A stretch of DNA of 64,000 bases from an uncultured Roseibium sp. (GTDB taxonomy: Bacteria > Pseudomonadota > Alphaproteobacteria > Rhizobiales > Stappiaceae), in the NCBI RefSeq assembly GCF_947494555.1, contig NZ_CANLVF010000001.1, positions 496,001-560,000 on the forward strand, written 5' to 3'. Shown piece by piece: positions 25,301 through 34,343 of this stretch. Position 1 is the stretch's first letter. Every line of letters starts with the position of its first letter. The notes below the pieces were generated by a model, which was not told the origin of the DNA, made no database searches, and saw only the letters and a program-made list of their open reading frames with translations. Both the position numbers and the translations under genes were made by a program.

Positions 25301-26695
25301 TCAGGCGGGTACCCTGAGCCGGGCACGCAATCCTCCCAAAGGGCTGTCTTCAAGGTAAAGATCGCCACCATGGGCGCGGGCCACATCGCGCGCGATTGCA
25401 AGCCCGAGACCGCTGCCGGTTTCATCCTGATTGCGCGCAATGTCGAGACGGTGGAAGGCGCGGAACGCGAGTTCGCGCTCATCTTCGGGAATACCCGGAC
25501 CGTCGTCGTCAACCATGATCGTCAGCCAGCCGCGCTCAATGGTGCCGGACACCTCGACGCGATTACCGTACTTGCAGCCATTGGTCACAAGGTTCGAGAG
25601 ACACCGTTTCATTGACAACCGCTTGACCTGTGCCTCCGAAACGCCGTCGAAGCGGGTGGTGACCATAAGGCCGGATATCTCGGCTTCTTCTTCGAGTTCT
25701 TCCAGAAGCAGGCTGATATCGGTTGTTTTGGTTTCTTCATCCGCATCACCGCTGGCGAATGCGAGGTAGTCCTCCAGCATGTGGCTCATTTCATCGACGT
25801 CCTTGCGCATCGCTTCGCTTTCGGGCGTTTCCTCCAGGAAGGCGATCTGTAACTTCAGGCGTGTCAGAATGGTCCTCAGGTCATGGCTGACACCTGCCAG
25901 CATCGTTGTGCGTTGTTCGATCTGGCGCTCGATGCGCCTGCGCATATCGATGAAGGCGAGACTTGCGCGCCGCACCTCGCGCGCGCCGCTGGCACGGAAA
26001 TTTTCAACCGACCGACCTTTCCCGAACGCTTCCGCCGCATCGGCAAGCCGCACAATGGGCCTGATCTGGTTCCTGAGAAACAGGAGCGCTATGATCAGAA
26101 GAACCACCGAGGTGGAGAACATCCAGACAAGAAAGATATGGGAGTTGGAGGCATAGGTCTGACTGCGCCGCGTGAATATGCGCAGGATGGAGTCCTTCAG
26201 CTGGATGCGGATTTCCACGAAACGGGAGCGTCCAACCGTATCAATCCAGAAGGGCTTGCCGATCTTTCGGCTGATCGCGAGGCTGAGTTCCTGGTCGATC
26301 ACATCGAAAAACGGTTTTGGCGCCGGTGGCGGCAGAGGCTCAAGCGGCAGAATTGTTGTCGACATGCCAAGTGCGCTCGATGCAAGCTGCTCGATCTTTG
26401 CGTGGTCGGGATCCTGCGGATAATTTTCAAGAACGTAGACGATCGCGGCGATCTCGCGCACAACCGCCTCGGACATGCGCCTTGAGACGAGCTGGTAGTG
26501 GCGTTCCATGAACACGAAAACCAGCACGGACTGTAGGATGACGATCGGAGCGATGATTATGAGAAAGGTTCTGGTGTAAAGACCCTTCGGCATGATGCGG
26601 TACATGAACCGCGAAACCGACCGGTATCCGCGCAAAAACGGTAAGAACAGCGACGAGCGCGAAAGTTTCCGGAACAGGATTTCAGTATTCGCCAT
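25301..26695 (-). CDS. EnvZ-type sensor histidine kinase
   Basis: From the ATG at 26695 the product is 464 residues; a TTG at 26710 that overlaps the regulator's stop (TTGA) is an alternative start. Two membrane helices (about 40-60 and 185-210) flank a periplasmic region. HAMP (NQIRPIVRLADAAEAFGKG), H-box MLAGVSHDLRTILTRLKLQI with the phospho-accepting His, N-box LVTNGCKYG, G1 DDDGPGIPEDE and G2 GSGLGLAIARDVARAHGG follow. The catalytic core is EnvZ-like. It pairs with the OmpR-type regulator immediately upstream; the stimulus is unknown. Confidence 0.93.
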   Translation of the reverse strand: MANTEILFRKLSRSSLFLPFLRGYRSVSRFMYRIMPKGLYTRTFLIIIAPIVILQSVLVFVFMERHYQLVSRRMSEAVVREIAAIVYVLENYPQDPDHAKIEQLASSALGMSTTILPLEPLPPPAPKPFFDVIDQELSLAISRKIGKPFWIDTVGRSRFVEIRIQLKDSILRIFTRRSQTYASNSHIFLVWMFSTSVVLLIIALLFLRNQIRPIVRLADAAEAFGKGRSVENFRASGAREVRRASLAFIDMRRRIERQIEQRTTMLAGVSHDLRTILTRLKLQIAFLEETPESEAMRKDVDEMSHMLEDYLAFASGDADEETKTTDISLLLEELEEEAEISGLMVTTRFDGVSEAQVKRLSMKRCLSNLVTNGCKYGNRVEVSGTIERGWLTIMVDDDGPGIPEDERELAFRAFHRLDIARNQDETGSGLGLAIARDVARAHGGDLYLEDSPLGGLRARLRVPA

Positions 26696-26706
26696 AAGCC
26701 GCCGCT

Positions 26707-27405
26707 TCAATCACACGCCAACCGGTAGCCGATGCCCCGAACTGTCTGCAGATAGATCGGATTGCCGGGATCGGTTTCAATCTTTCTTCGGAGCCGGTTG
26801 ATCTGGACATCGACGGTGCGTTCGCCGAGCCCGCTTTCGCCGCCGACGATCTTATGCCTCGGAACCGTTGCTCCTGGCTGTTCTGCAAAAATGGAAAGGA
26901 TCTGCTTTTCCCTGTCCGTCAGGCGCACGAGGCTGTCGCCGTTCTTGAGCTCGCCTCTGGAGCTGTTGAACGAGAACGGCCCGAATCTGATCTCCTCGGT
27001 GACGATCGCCGGCTGGCTGTTTCCACGCCGGAGAATGGCGGCCATACGCAGCATCAGTTCGCGTGGCTCGAACGGTTTGGGAAGGTAGTCGTCGACACCG
27101 GCTTCCAGGCCGGCAATGCGGTCGGTCGCTTCCGACCTGGCGGTCAGCATCAGGATCGGAACCTCGGAGTCCTCGCGCAGCGACTTGGCGAGTTCGAGAC
27201 CAGTTTCTCCCGGCATCATCACGTCGAGGATGATCAGGTCGAATTCCAAACCGGACAGGCACCTGCGCGCATCTAACGAATTGGCAGCGGTGGACACCCG
27301 ATAGCCGTTTTCCTTCAAAAGCCTTGAAAGAAGGTCCCTGATCCGCTTGTCGTCATCTACAAGTAGGATGTGATTGGCGTTGTCGTCGGGCACCTGAACT
27401 TTCAT
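26707..27405 (-). CDS. OmpR/PetR-type response regulator
   Basis: 232 residues. The receiver domain has the acidic pair DDD (about 17-19), the phospho-acceptor Asp in IILDVMMPG, the Thr in LMLTARS and Lys of YLPKPFEP. The winged-helix domain (about 135-230) has SSRGELKNGDSLVRLTDREK and ERTVDVQINRLRRKIE. The order MarR-regulator-kinase beside ilvE matches the petP-petR neighbourhood of alphaproteobacteria, where PetR is needed for growth in Rhodobacter capsulatus. Targets in this organism are not shown. Confidence 0.94.
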   Translation of the reverse strand: MKVQVPDDNANHILLVDDDKRIRDLLSRLLKENGYRVSTAANSLDARRCLSGLEFDLIILDVMMPGETGLELAKSLREDSEVPILMLTARSEATDRIAGLEAGVDDYLPKPFEPRELMLRMAAILRRGNSQPAIVTEEIRFGPFSFNSSRGELKNGDSLVRLTDREKQILSIFAEQPGATVPRHKIVGGESGLGERTVDVQINRLRRKIETDPGNPIYLQTVRGIGYRLACD

Positions 27406-27439
27406 GTGGACAGCTGTTTCCTGGTTCGTTCGGCGTGGA

Positions 27440-27994
27440 TCAGTCCTTCAGAGGAAATGGGCTTCTGACAAGTTTCAGTATGTCCACGCGGGCTTCGGGA
27501 TCGATCATTTGCAGCAGAAATTGCCGCACGATGTCCTCGCTGCCATCTGGCAATCCAATTAGGGCGCGTTCAAGGCGCTTTTGCTGCAAGTGTGCCAGGT
27601 TTTCCGCAAGAGTGTGACCACGGTCGGTCGTATAGAGCAGACGCTGACGCCGGTCGTTCATTCCCTCGCGCTGCTCAATGATGCCGGCGTCGACAAGCTG
27701 TTTCAAAACCCGCCCAAGGCTTTGTTTCGTGATGCGCAAAATGCCGAGCAGGTCCGTGACCATGATGCCGGGATTGCGCTCCACAAAATGAAGAACCCGG
27801 TGGTGCGCCCGCCCGAACTCGAATTTCGCGAGTACTTCATCAGGGTCGCCGGTGAAATCCTTGTAGGCAAAAAACAAGAGCTCAATAAGATCGTAGGGCA
27901 CGGGTCCCTCGTCGTTTCGGGCTTGGCCGCCTTGCGCAATATCGCTGTCCCGAGGAACGGGTGAAATTGCAGGTTTGAAATTTACGTCAGTCAT
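27440..27994 (-). CDS. MarR-family regulator (PetP-like)
   Basis: 184 residues. The winged helix shows FGRAHHRVLHFVERNPGIMVTDLL, recognition helix ITKQSLGRVLKQLVDAGII and wing NDRRQRLLYTTDRG; dimer helices follow. It is the first gene of a three-gene unit with the OmpR-type regulator (34 bases) and EnvZ-type kinase, and diverges from ilvE. This order is that of PetP. An 18-bp imperfect palindrome lies in the intergenic region and may be its operator. Confidence 0.9.
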   Translation of the reverse strand: MTDVNFKPAISPVPRDSDIAQGGQARNDEGPVPYDLIELLFFAYKDFTGDPDEVLAKFEFGRAHHRVLHFVERNPGIMVTDLLGILRITKQSLGRVLKQLVDAGIIEQREGMNDRRQRLLYTTDRGHTLAENLAHLQQKRLERALIGLPDGSEDIVRQFLLQMIDPEARVDILKLVRSPFPLKD

Positions 27995-28057
27995 ATTGAC
28001 TTAATTCTGGTCGATTGTTACTTGTCAGCAGCCGCGCACGAAATGATCGGTCTCAAT

Positions 28058-28075
28058 GATGCATTATTAAGCATC
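28058..28075. promoter_or_regulatory. Candidate operator between petP-like gene and ilvE
   Basis: GATGCATTATTAAGCATC is an 18-base palindrome with seven of nine positions matching, in the divergent region. Its A+T-rich centre and size suit a MarR-type site. No direct evidence links it to a regulator. Confidence 0.35.
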
Positions 28076-28238
28076 GGATGATAAACGAATCCATTCAACG
28101 CTGCTGTGGTCATCAGGATACCGGTAGTTGGCTTGCTGTGCAAAAGATACAGCAGCGAAACAGGCGCAAGTCTTTGGCGTTATTCGCGTCTGTTGCAAGA
28201 ATTCAATAATCGCTCAAAGAGCGGGCGGGAGACGGAAC

Positions 28239-29141
28239 ATGGCAGGAGTGCCTTTTGATCAGCTTAGCGGTGACATCTGGTATGACGGCGAATTCGTGCC
28301 TTGGTCGGATGCGAAACTTCATATTCTGAGCCACGGGCTGCATTACGGCAGCAGCGTGTTTGAAGGTGAGCGCGCCTATGGCGGGCGGATTTTCAAGTCT
28401 GAAGAGCACACCGAACGGCTGCTTGAATCCGCTCGCACACTTGGATTTGAAATTCCGTGGACTGCGGAACAGATCAATGCCGCCAAGGACGAGACGCTGG
28501 CGCGCATGAAGCTGACCGATGCCTATATCCGTCCGGTCGCGTGGCGCGGCAGCGAAATGATGGGCATTTCGGCTCAACACAATACCATTCATCTGGCCAT
28601 CGCCGCCTGGGAATGGCCGAGTTACTTCAAACCCGAAGAACGGCTCAAGGGTATCCGTCTGGATATGGCCGAATATCGCCGGCCGGATCCGAAAACCGCG
28701 CCATTCAAGGCCAAGGCCGCCGGGCTGTACATGATCTGCACCATTTCCAAGCACACGGCGGAATCCAAAGGCTACACGGATGCGCTGATGCTCGATTGGC
28801 GTGGGCAGGTGGCGGAATGCACCGGCGCCAACATATTCTTCGTCAAGGACGGTCAGATCCATACGCCGACACCGGATTGTTTCCTGGACGGGATTACACG
28901 CCGCACAGTCATCGGTCTGGCAAGGGATCGCGGGATCGAGGTCATTGAGCGGGTGATCATGCCGGAAGAACTTGGCGGGTTCGAGCAGTGCTTTGTCACG
29001 GGAACCGCAGCCGAAGTGACGCCGGTGTCCGAAATCGCAGGCACCAATTTCAAGGTCGGCGACATCATCGAAACCCTCATGAAGGATTATGATGCCGCGG
29101 TCCGTCCGGAAGCGCCTGCATTGAAAGCAGCCGCCGGCTGA
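28239..29141 (+). CDS. ilvE: Branched-chain amino-acid aminotransferase
   Basis: 300 residues from the ATG at 28239 (MAGVPFDQLSGDIWYDG); the frame is open for 37 codons before it, but that part is not family-like. Fold-type IV PLP motifs: LHYGSSVFEGERAYGGRIF, the Schiff-base Lys in FKAKAAGLYMICT, DALMLDWRGQVAECTGANIFF, and FVTGTAAEVTPVSEI. It interconverts Val, Leu, Ile and their keto acids. A strong terminator follows. Confidence 0.94.
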   Translation: MAGVPFDQLSGDIWYDGEFVPWSDAKLHILSHGLHYGSSVFEGERAYGGRIFKSEEHTERLLESARTLGFEIPWTAEQINAAKDETLARMKLTDAYIRPVAWRGSEMMGISAQHNTIHLAIAAWEWPSYFKPEERLKGIRLDMAEYRRPDPKTAPFKAKAAGLYMICTISKHTAESKGYTDALMLDWRGQVAECTGANIFFVKDGQIHTPTPDCFLDGITRRTVIGLARDRGIEVIERVIMPEELGGFEQCFVTGTAAEVTPVSEIAGTNFKVGDIIETLMKDYDAAVRPEAPALKAAAG

Positions 29142-29169
29142 TTAGCGGTCAAGCGTACTACAAGAAGCG

Positions 29170-29193
29170 AGGCGGGCCTGTGCCCGCCTTTTT
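29170..29193 (+). terminator. Intrinsic terminator of ilvE
   Basis: AGGCGGGC-CTGT-GCCCGCCT followed by T run; it may also serve the convergent MFS gene less well. Confidence 0.9.
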
Positions 29194-29204
29194 CGTGTCC
29201 GGAT

Positions 29205-30509
29205 TTAGTGCCCGGACGCCGGGCCCTCGTGCAGGGCATGGAACATGCGCCCGCGTTCTGCAAAAAGAACGCAGCCGATGGCGGCAAGGCCGTAGAGCGC
29301 AAAGGCAAGTCCCAGCGGCTCCGTGGTGCCGTCGAAAAACTGTCCCATCAAATGTCCCAGCAGAGCGCCGCCCAGAGTGGTGATGAACCCGATCACAGAT
29401 GCTGCGGTTCCGGCGATCTTTCCCAGTGGTTCCATCGCCATGGCGTTGAAATTCGCACCGACGAAGCCGAAACACATCATGACGATCGTCGTCAGAATGA
29501 AGAAGGACGCCAGGCTTTCGTGGCCCAGAGCGGAGACGGCGAAGATCGCGAAACCGAACAGCGTGTAGACCAGGAGAGCGGCGTGCGACAGGCGCCGCAT
29601 ACCCATCGCTTCCACCAGCTGTGCGTTGGTGAAAGAGGAGACTGCCATCGCAATTGCAATAGATGCAAAGAAAACGGGAAACAGGTTTCCAAGACCGAAT
29701 ATGTCCACAAAGATCTGCTGCGACATGGCAAGAAACGCAAAAAGCCCGGCAAAGACGAACGCGGTGGCCATCGCGTAGCCGACACACACACGGGTCGTCA
29801 GGGCGGTTCCATAAGCGTCGGAAATTTCTGAAATCTGGATTGGACGGCGCCGTTCGGGCGTCAGCGTCTCGGGCATGCGCAGCATCGACCAGACCATGAC
29901 CGCCACTCCGGAAAACAGCAAAAACGCAAAGATCCAGTGCCAGCCGGCGACGAGGAGAACGACCTGGCCGACGGAAGGGGCAATCACCGGTACTGCCATG
30001 AAGACCATCATGACCAGCGACATAACCTTGCCCATACTCCGGCCGGTGTAGCAGTCGCGAACAACGGACAACGCCGCGACACGAGCCCCGGCGCAGCCAA
30101 CTCCTTGAAGAACACGCGCGATCAGCAGCGTTTCCAGATCTGTCGCAAAGATGGCGCCTATGCTCGCAAGGCTGTAGAGCACCAGGCCGCCAATGAGTAC
30201 CTTGCGCCGGCCAAATGCATCAGTTAGCGGCCCAAAGAACAATTGCGCACCGCCAAATCCGGCCAGATACGATGTCAGTATCAGCTGGCGATTGTTTTCC
30301 TCGATGATGTTCAGCGCATCGCCGATCGCGGGCAGCGCCGGAAGCATGACGTCGATCGCCATTGCGTTGAGCGCCATGATCATTGCGATGATGGCAACAA
30401 ATTCGGCAAATGGGATGCCTGGTTCCCGCAGGACCTCGTCGCCTGCGCGGAACGGGCCGGCAGGCGAGTCGGCTATGTCAGCATCGGAAGAATCGATGTC
30501 GTGTTTCAC
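29205..30509 (-). CDS. Bcr/CflA-family multidrug MFS efflux transporter
   Basis: 434 residues with 12 membrane helices. After a 30-residue hydrophilic N-terminus comes EFVAIIAMIMALNAMAIDVMLPALP and NRQLILTSYLAGFGGAQLFFGPLTDAFGRRKVLIGG, the DHA1 loop 2-3 motif. LQGVGCAGARVAALSVVRDCYTGRSMGKVMS is the Bcr/CflA loop. It exports drugs or metabolites using the proton gradient. No regulator is adjacent. Confidence 0.92.
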   Translation of the reverse strand: MKHDIDSSDADIADSPAGPFRAGDEVLREPGIPFAEFVAIIAMIMALNAMAIDVMLPALPAIGDALNIIEENNRQLILTSYLAGFGGAQLFFGPLTDAFGRRKVLIGGLVLYSLASIGAIFATDLETLLIARVLQGVGCAGARVAALSVVRDCYTGRSMGKVMSLVMMVFMAVPVIAPSVGQVVLLVAGWHWIFAFLLFSGVAVMVWSMLRMPETLTPERRRPIQISEISDAYGTALTTRVCVGYAMATAFVFAGLFAFLAMSQQIFVDIFGLGNLFPVFFASIAIAMAVSSFTNAQLVEAMGMRRLSHAALLVYTLFGFAIFAVSALGHESLASFFILTTIVMMCFGFVGANFNAMAMEPLGKIAGTAASVIGFITTLGGALLGHLMGQFFDGTTEPLGLAFALYGLAAIGCVLFAERGRMFHALHEGPASGH

Positions 30510-30619
30510 GGGACCGGGACCAGTTCATTGATGTGAGCCACCGATGAGCCGCGGCGGGGAAAGGGAAATACGGCACGGCAACCGGGGAAGGAGACGCTCA
30601 GTCTATGCGCTCGACAGGC

Positions 30620-31081
30620 TCAGGTCCAGCGTGCCGCGTCCTTGTCGTCTCCGGCCTTGGCTTCCACCCATGCGCCTGTTCCGCCTTCGACAAGGTGTTC
30701 TTTTTTCCAGAACGGTGCGCGTGTCTTCAGGTAGTCCATGAGAAAGTCGGCGGCTTCGAATGCGGCCCGGCGATGGGAAGAGGCTGCAACAACAAGCACA
30801 ATGTTGTCGCCAGGCGGGATTTTTCCGTATCGGTGAATGACGGTGAGCCCGGTAAGCGGCCAACGTTCGATCGCCTCTCCGGCAATGCGCGACAACTCCG
30901 CTTCCGCCATGCCCGGATAATGTTCCAGCTCCAATGCAGTAAGCGTGCCCGCTTCGTCACGGCACAGGCCGGTGAAGCTCACCAGCGCGCCAACATCGCG
31001 GCGGCCCGACGTCAATCGGTGGGACTCCGCCTGAACGTCGAAGTCCTCCAGTTGTACCTTGACCTTCGCTACTACCGGCAT
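30620..31081 (-). CDS. moaE: Molybdopterin synthase catalytic subunit MoaE
   Basis: 153 residues, with GALVSFTGLCRDEAG, LELEHYPGMAEAELSRI, VIHRYGKIPPGDNIVLV and the active-site Lys-rich HRRAAFEAADFLMDYLKTRA then FWKKE. With MoaD it converts precursor Z to molybdopterin. It follows moaD by two bases. Confidence 0.95.
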   Translation of the reverse strand: MPVVAKVKVQLEDFDVQAESHRLTSGRRDVGALVSFTGLCRDEAGTLTALELEHYPGMAEAELSRIAGEAIERWPLTGLTVIHRYGKIPPGDNIVLVVAASSHRRAAFEAADFLMDYLKTRAPFWKKEHLVEGGTGAWVEAKAGDDKDAARWT

Positions 31082-31083
31082 TT

Positions 31084-31335
31084 TCAGCCGCCTGTCATTG
31101 GAGGAAAGAAGGCTGCTTCGCGTGCGTCACCAATTTCCTCATCCGTTTCAACATGCACCTGATCAAGCGCAACTCTTATTGCGTCTTCTTCTTCAAATGC
31201 AGCGGCATGATAGTCGTCGATCCCCTTCAGATGCGTGATCAGATCGGCAACGGTCTTTACGTTGCCCGGAAGATCGATGGTTTCTTCTTCAACACCAACC
31301 CGTTCACGGACCCAGGCAAAATAGCGAATATTCAT
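31084..31335 (-). CDS. moaD: Molybdopterin synthase sulfur carrier subunit MoaD
   Basis: 83 residues of ubiquitin-like fold starting NIRYFAWVRERVGVEEETIDLP and ending in the obligatory Gly-Gly (FFPPMTGG), which is thiocarboxylated to deliver sulfur to MoaE. It is tightly linked to moaE, and pgsA precedes it by 46 bases. Confidence 0.95.
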   Translation of the reverse strand: MNIRYFAWVRERVGVEEETIDLPGNVKTVADLITHLKGIDDYHAAAFEEEDAIRVALDQVHVETDEEIGDAREAAFFPPMTGG

Positions 31336-31381
31336 GATACCTCTCGATAACGCGGCTGCACGGGCACCCGACCCCGCGCGT

Positions 31382-31954
31382 TTATTCGGTGATGAGATGA
31401 CCTATCCCGGCGCGGAAGTAATCATAGCCTGTATATAGAGTAAGTATCGCCGCAAGCCAAAGCGCGACCAATCCGGTCAAGGTCGTGTATTCAAAGACGG
31501 TGTCGCCCGCCGGACCGGCAAGCAGAAAGGCAATCGCGACGAGTTGAACCGTCGTCTTCCATTTTGCCAGCTTGGTCACCGGGACGCTGACCTGAAGCTC
31601 GGCCAGGAACTCTCGCAGTCCCGACACCAGGATCTCGCGGCACAGGATAATGATGGCTGCAACCAGGGACCATCCGCCGATGGTGCCTACAGCCGCCAGC
31701 ATGAGCAGGCTTACGGACACGAGCAATTTGTCGGCGATCGGATCGAGCATGCGGCCGAGTGCGGATTGCTGCTGCCACGCACGCGCCAGATAGCCGTCGA
31801 AAAAGTCGGTGATCGCCGCAATGATGAACAGACCCAGCGCGATCCAGCGCGGCGTATTGCCTTCGAAATAGAAGCAGACCGCAACAGCGGGCACTGCCAA
31901 AATTCGCGCGTACGTGAGGAGGTTGGGCAGGCTCAGAGCAACGTTTCGTTTCAT
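31382..31954 (-). CDS. pgsA: CDP-diacylglycerol--glycerol-3-phosphate 3-phosphatidyltransferase
   Basis: 190 residues, four to five helices. The CDP-alcohol phosphatidyltransferase signature is complete: FFDGYLARAWQQQSALGRML followed by DPIADKLL (DGxxAR-x8-G-x3-D-x3-D). It makes phosphatidylglycerophosphate, precursor of PG and cardiolipin. In many alphaproteobacteria uvrC is immediately upstream; here about 5.4 kb separates them. Confidence 0.95.
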   Translation of the reverse strand: MKRNVALSLPNLLTYARILAVPAVAVCFYFEGNTPRWIALGLFIIAAITDFFDGYLARAWQQQSALGRMLDPIADKLLVSVSLLMLAAVGTIGGWSLVAAIIILCREILVSGLREFLAELQVSVPVTKLAKWKTTVQLVAIAFLLAGPAGDTVFEYTTLTGLVALWLAAILTLYTGYDYFRAGIGHLITE

Positions 31955-32081
31955 ATTGGCTTTCAGATTTCAGCGTTGCGCACAATTACGCCAGACGCAC
32001 TGGAAGCCCGGCAGGCAGGCCGTCCCAAGTCCCATAGTGTGTCGCACGCATTCCCCGACTAGCATTCGGGCGCTGCTTGTC

Positions 32082-32375
32082 TCAATCGAATATTGCATCG
32101 CCTTGCTGATCAATCATCATTTTGGCCTTGCGGATCATCTCGTTGGCCGCCTCGGCTTCGCCCGGCATGACGTCGGCGCGGATGAACCGGTGAACCTTGG
32201 TCTCTTCGCCGATCTGCTTTTCGATCCGGCCCGCGACCTGCCACTGCCCACCCGACGACAGCGGTTCGGCGATAATCTGATAGCCCTCGTGCTCGACCGC
32301 TGTGGTCTTCGACGCGGCCTTTGCCTGTCCATCCGCGGAACCGCCGAAGAGGGACTTGAACATCTTGCCGAGCAT
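32082..32375 (-). CDS. HlyU-family protein
   Basis: 97 residues from the ATG at 32375 (MLGKMFKSLFGG), eight bases after AAGGAG; a GTG three codons earlier is too close to that site. The conserved HlyU core is HEGYQIIAEPLSSGGQWQVAG, EETKVHRFIRADVMPG and AANEMIRKAKMMIDQQGD. Vibrio HlyU activates haemolysin/RTX genes, but most alphaproteobacterial members are uncharacterised and lack a clear DNA-binding motif. Confidence 0.85.
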   Translation of the reverse strand: MLGKMFKSLFGGSADGQAKAASKTTAVEHEGYQIIAEPLSSGGQWQVAGRIEKQIGEETKVHRFIRADVMPGEAEAANEMIRKAKMMIDQQGDAIFD

Positions 32376-32451
32376 GACGCTCACTCCTTGCCTGTTTTCT
32401 TCCTTTTACGGGGCGCCGAGGAGGGCTTCAAGGGGGGCAGGAGAAATCGGT

Positions 32452-34212
32452 TCAGCTTAACGCCAGGCGCCAGAAGATGACCGCAAGGCCAATCGAACCG
32501 GTAAGCAGACGCGTTGCCGGGTTCTTGAAACCGATGATTGCGTAGGAGACAAGGCCCAGACCGAGCCCGGTTTGCAGCGCTGCGATGACAGCACTGATTG
32601 GAGCGTTTTCCAGCATGATCAATTGGGGATTGGCGATCATGGCGAGCGGAATGATGTAGAGACCGATCCCCAGAGCCATGGCGGTAACGGCGACTTTCAG
32701 CCAGTTTTCGTTGATCATGCCCGCCGCAATGAACACTGCACCGCATACCGGCGGTGTGATCGTCGACAACAGCGCAAACCAGAAAACGAAGAGGTGCGCC
32801 TGCAGGGGCTCCAGTCCCAGTTGAATGAGCGCCGGACCGGCGACTGACACGCAAATGACGTAGGCGGCAGTCGTGGGGACTTCCATTCCCAGGACGAGGC
32901 AGGCGAGGGCGGTAAGAAAAAGTGACGGCCACAGCAGCCCCCCGGAACCTGACAAAATCAGCGATGTGATCTTGACGCCGAGCCCGGTGATCGACAGGAC
33001 GCCGATGATGATGGAGGCGCAAACGATAATCGCGGCAATGATCGAGACCTGCCGCGCAGCCGTGAGGAGCGCTCGCTCGATGCGCGACAGCGCTTCCGGC
33101 AAAGTGCAAATGCCCCTTGCGTTGAAGAACAGCAGCAGGAAACCGGCAAGAATGGCCATGGATGCCGAATATTGCGGCGTGAACTTTATCCAGAACATTC
33201 CGATCAGCAGAACCGTGAAAGGTACCAAGAAGAAGCACGAGGTTATCAGGACGTCCCGGCCCGTTGGCCGGTCCTTTTCATCGATCCCGGCAAGATCGTG
33301 ATGAGCTGCATAGGCATTGACACCGATCCAGACGGCTAGAAAGTACAGGATCGCGGGCAGAACCGCGGCAGCCATGATGGAGGTGTACGGAACACCTGTC
33401 AGTTCCACCATCACGAAGGCACCGGCGCCCATGAGCGGCGGCATGATCTGGCCACCTGACGAGGCGACGGCCTCGACAGCGGCGGCAAGGCGCTTGGGAT
33501 AGCCGAGCCGGGTCATGGCGGGAAGCGTGATGGCGCCCGTTGAGGCCACGTTGGCGGAAGCCGATCCGGATATGGAACCGAAAAGCGCCGACGACAGGAC
33601 GGAAACCTTGGCCGCTCCACCCTTCAGCCTGCCGGCAGCGGCTGACGCTATGTTCATGAAGCCCTGGCCTGCTTCGCCGGCATTGAGGACGGCACCGAAA
33701 ATCACAAAAATGGCGACCACATTGACCGAGACACCCGTCAAACTGCCCCAGATGCCGCCCTCGGCGATCGTGAGCGTGCCGAGGAAGCTCGCAAGCGGTG
33801 TGCCCGAATGGCCGAACTCTCCGGGAATGTGCTGACCGAACAACCCATAGAGCAATGCCAGCAATGCGACGAGCGGCAACGGGACACCAATAGCGCGCCT
33901 GGCTGCTTCCAGAACAACAACAAGAAGTATCACTGCGATGACGAGTTGATAGGATCCTTCGAGGAAACCGTATTGGTCGGAGAGCTGATTGTGCGAAACC
34001 GCCACCCAAACGCAGGCGCTGACACCAAGAACCGTCAGGATGATGCCACTGGTGCGCGCGAGCATGCCTTGCTGTGCGGCAATCATGATCCAGGGAAGCG
34101 CGAGCGCAAGGTGCAGGGGCCGGCTGACGAGATTGGGCACAAGACCCGAGAAGATCAACGCGAGATGAAACGCCACAAGGCACAAGGCCGCTGTAATGAT
34201 CAGGGGTCTCAA
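32452..34212 (-). CDS. TAXI-TRAP transporter fused permease
   Basis: 586 residues, about 14-16 membrane helices, joining the small (DctQ-like, about 1-120) and large (DctM-like) subunits as in TAXI-type TRAP systems. Family segments: GGIWGSLTGVSVNVVAIFVIFGAVLNAG, FGSISGSASANVASTGAITLPAM, GGQIMPPLMGAGAFVMVE and GMEVPTTAAYVICV. The fused type often has 650-850 residues, so this is a short form. It imports organic acids or amino acids with Na+ or H+. The binding-protein gene lies 131 bases upstream, with a hairpin between. Confidence 0.92.
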   Translation of the reverse strand: MRPLIITAALCLVAFHLALIFSGLVPNLVSRPLHLALALPWIMIAAQQGMLARTSGIILTVLGVSACVWVAVSHNQLSDQYGFLEGSYQLVIAVILLVVVLEAARRAIGVPLPLVALLALLYGLFGQHIPGEFGHSGTPLASFLGTLTIAEGGIWGSLTGVSVNVVAIFVIFGAVLNAGEAGQGFMNIASAAAGRLKGGAAKVSVLSSALFGSISGSASANVASTGAITLPAMTRLGYPKRLAAAVEAVASSGGQIMPPLMGAGAFVMVELTGVPYTSIMAAAVLPAILYFLAVWIGVNAYAAHHDLAGIDEKDRPTGRDVLITSCFFLVPFTVLLIGMFWIKFTPQYSASMAILAGFLLLFFNARGICTLPEALSRIERALLTAARQVSIIAAIIVCASIIIGVLSITGLGVKITSLILSGSGGLLWPSLFLTALACLVLGMEVPTTAAYVICVSVAGPALIQLGLEPLQAHLFVFWFALLSTITPPVCGAVFIAAGMINENWLKVAVTAMALGIGLYIIPLAMIANPQLIMLENAPISAVIAALQTGLGLGLVSYAIIGFKNPATRLLTGSIGLAVIFWRLALS

Positions 34213-34257
34213 GACATCGTCCTTCGTGTGCGGAACGGGCGTATGAAATGGGGAGCC

Positions 34258-34281
34258 GCATCACCGCTGATGCGGTGATGC
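34258..34281 (-). other. Operon-internal hairpin between TAXI binding protein and permease
   Basis: Perfect ten-bp stem GCATCACCGC / GCGGTGATGC with a TGAT loop, no T run downstream on the minus strand. It is placed like the hairpin at 14892-14926 and may favour the binding-protein message. Confidence 0.6.
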
Positions 34282-34343
34282 GTGATTTTGGGAAAAGTCG
34301 GGATCGCCGCGTGTACGGCGACCGGCAAGTTTCGAAAGCCAGA

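Noticed and set aside
28128..28238. N-terminal extension of IlvE
   Set aside because: The 37 codons before the ATG at 28239 encode a Cys-rich segment unlike any aminotransferase, and lie in the promoter region.
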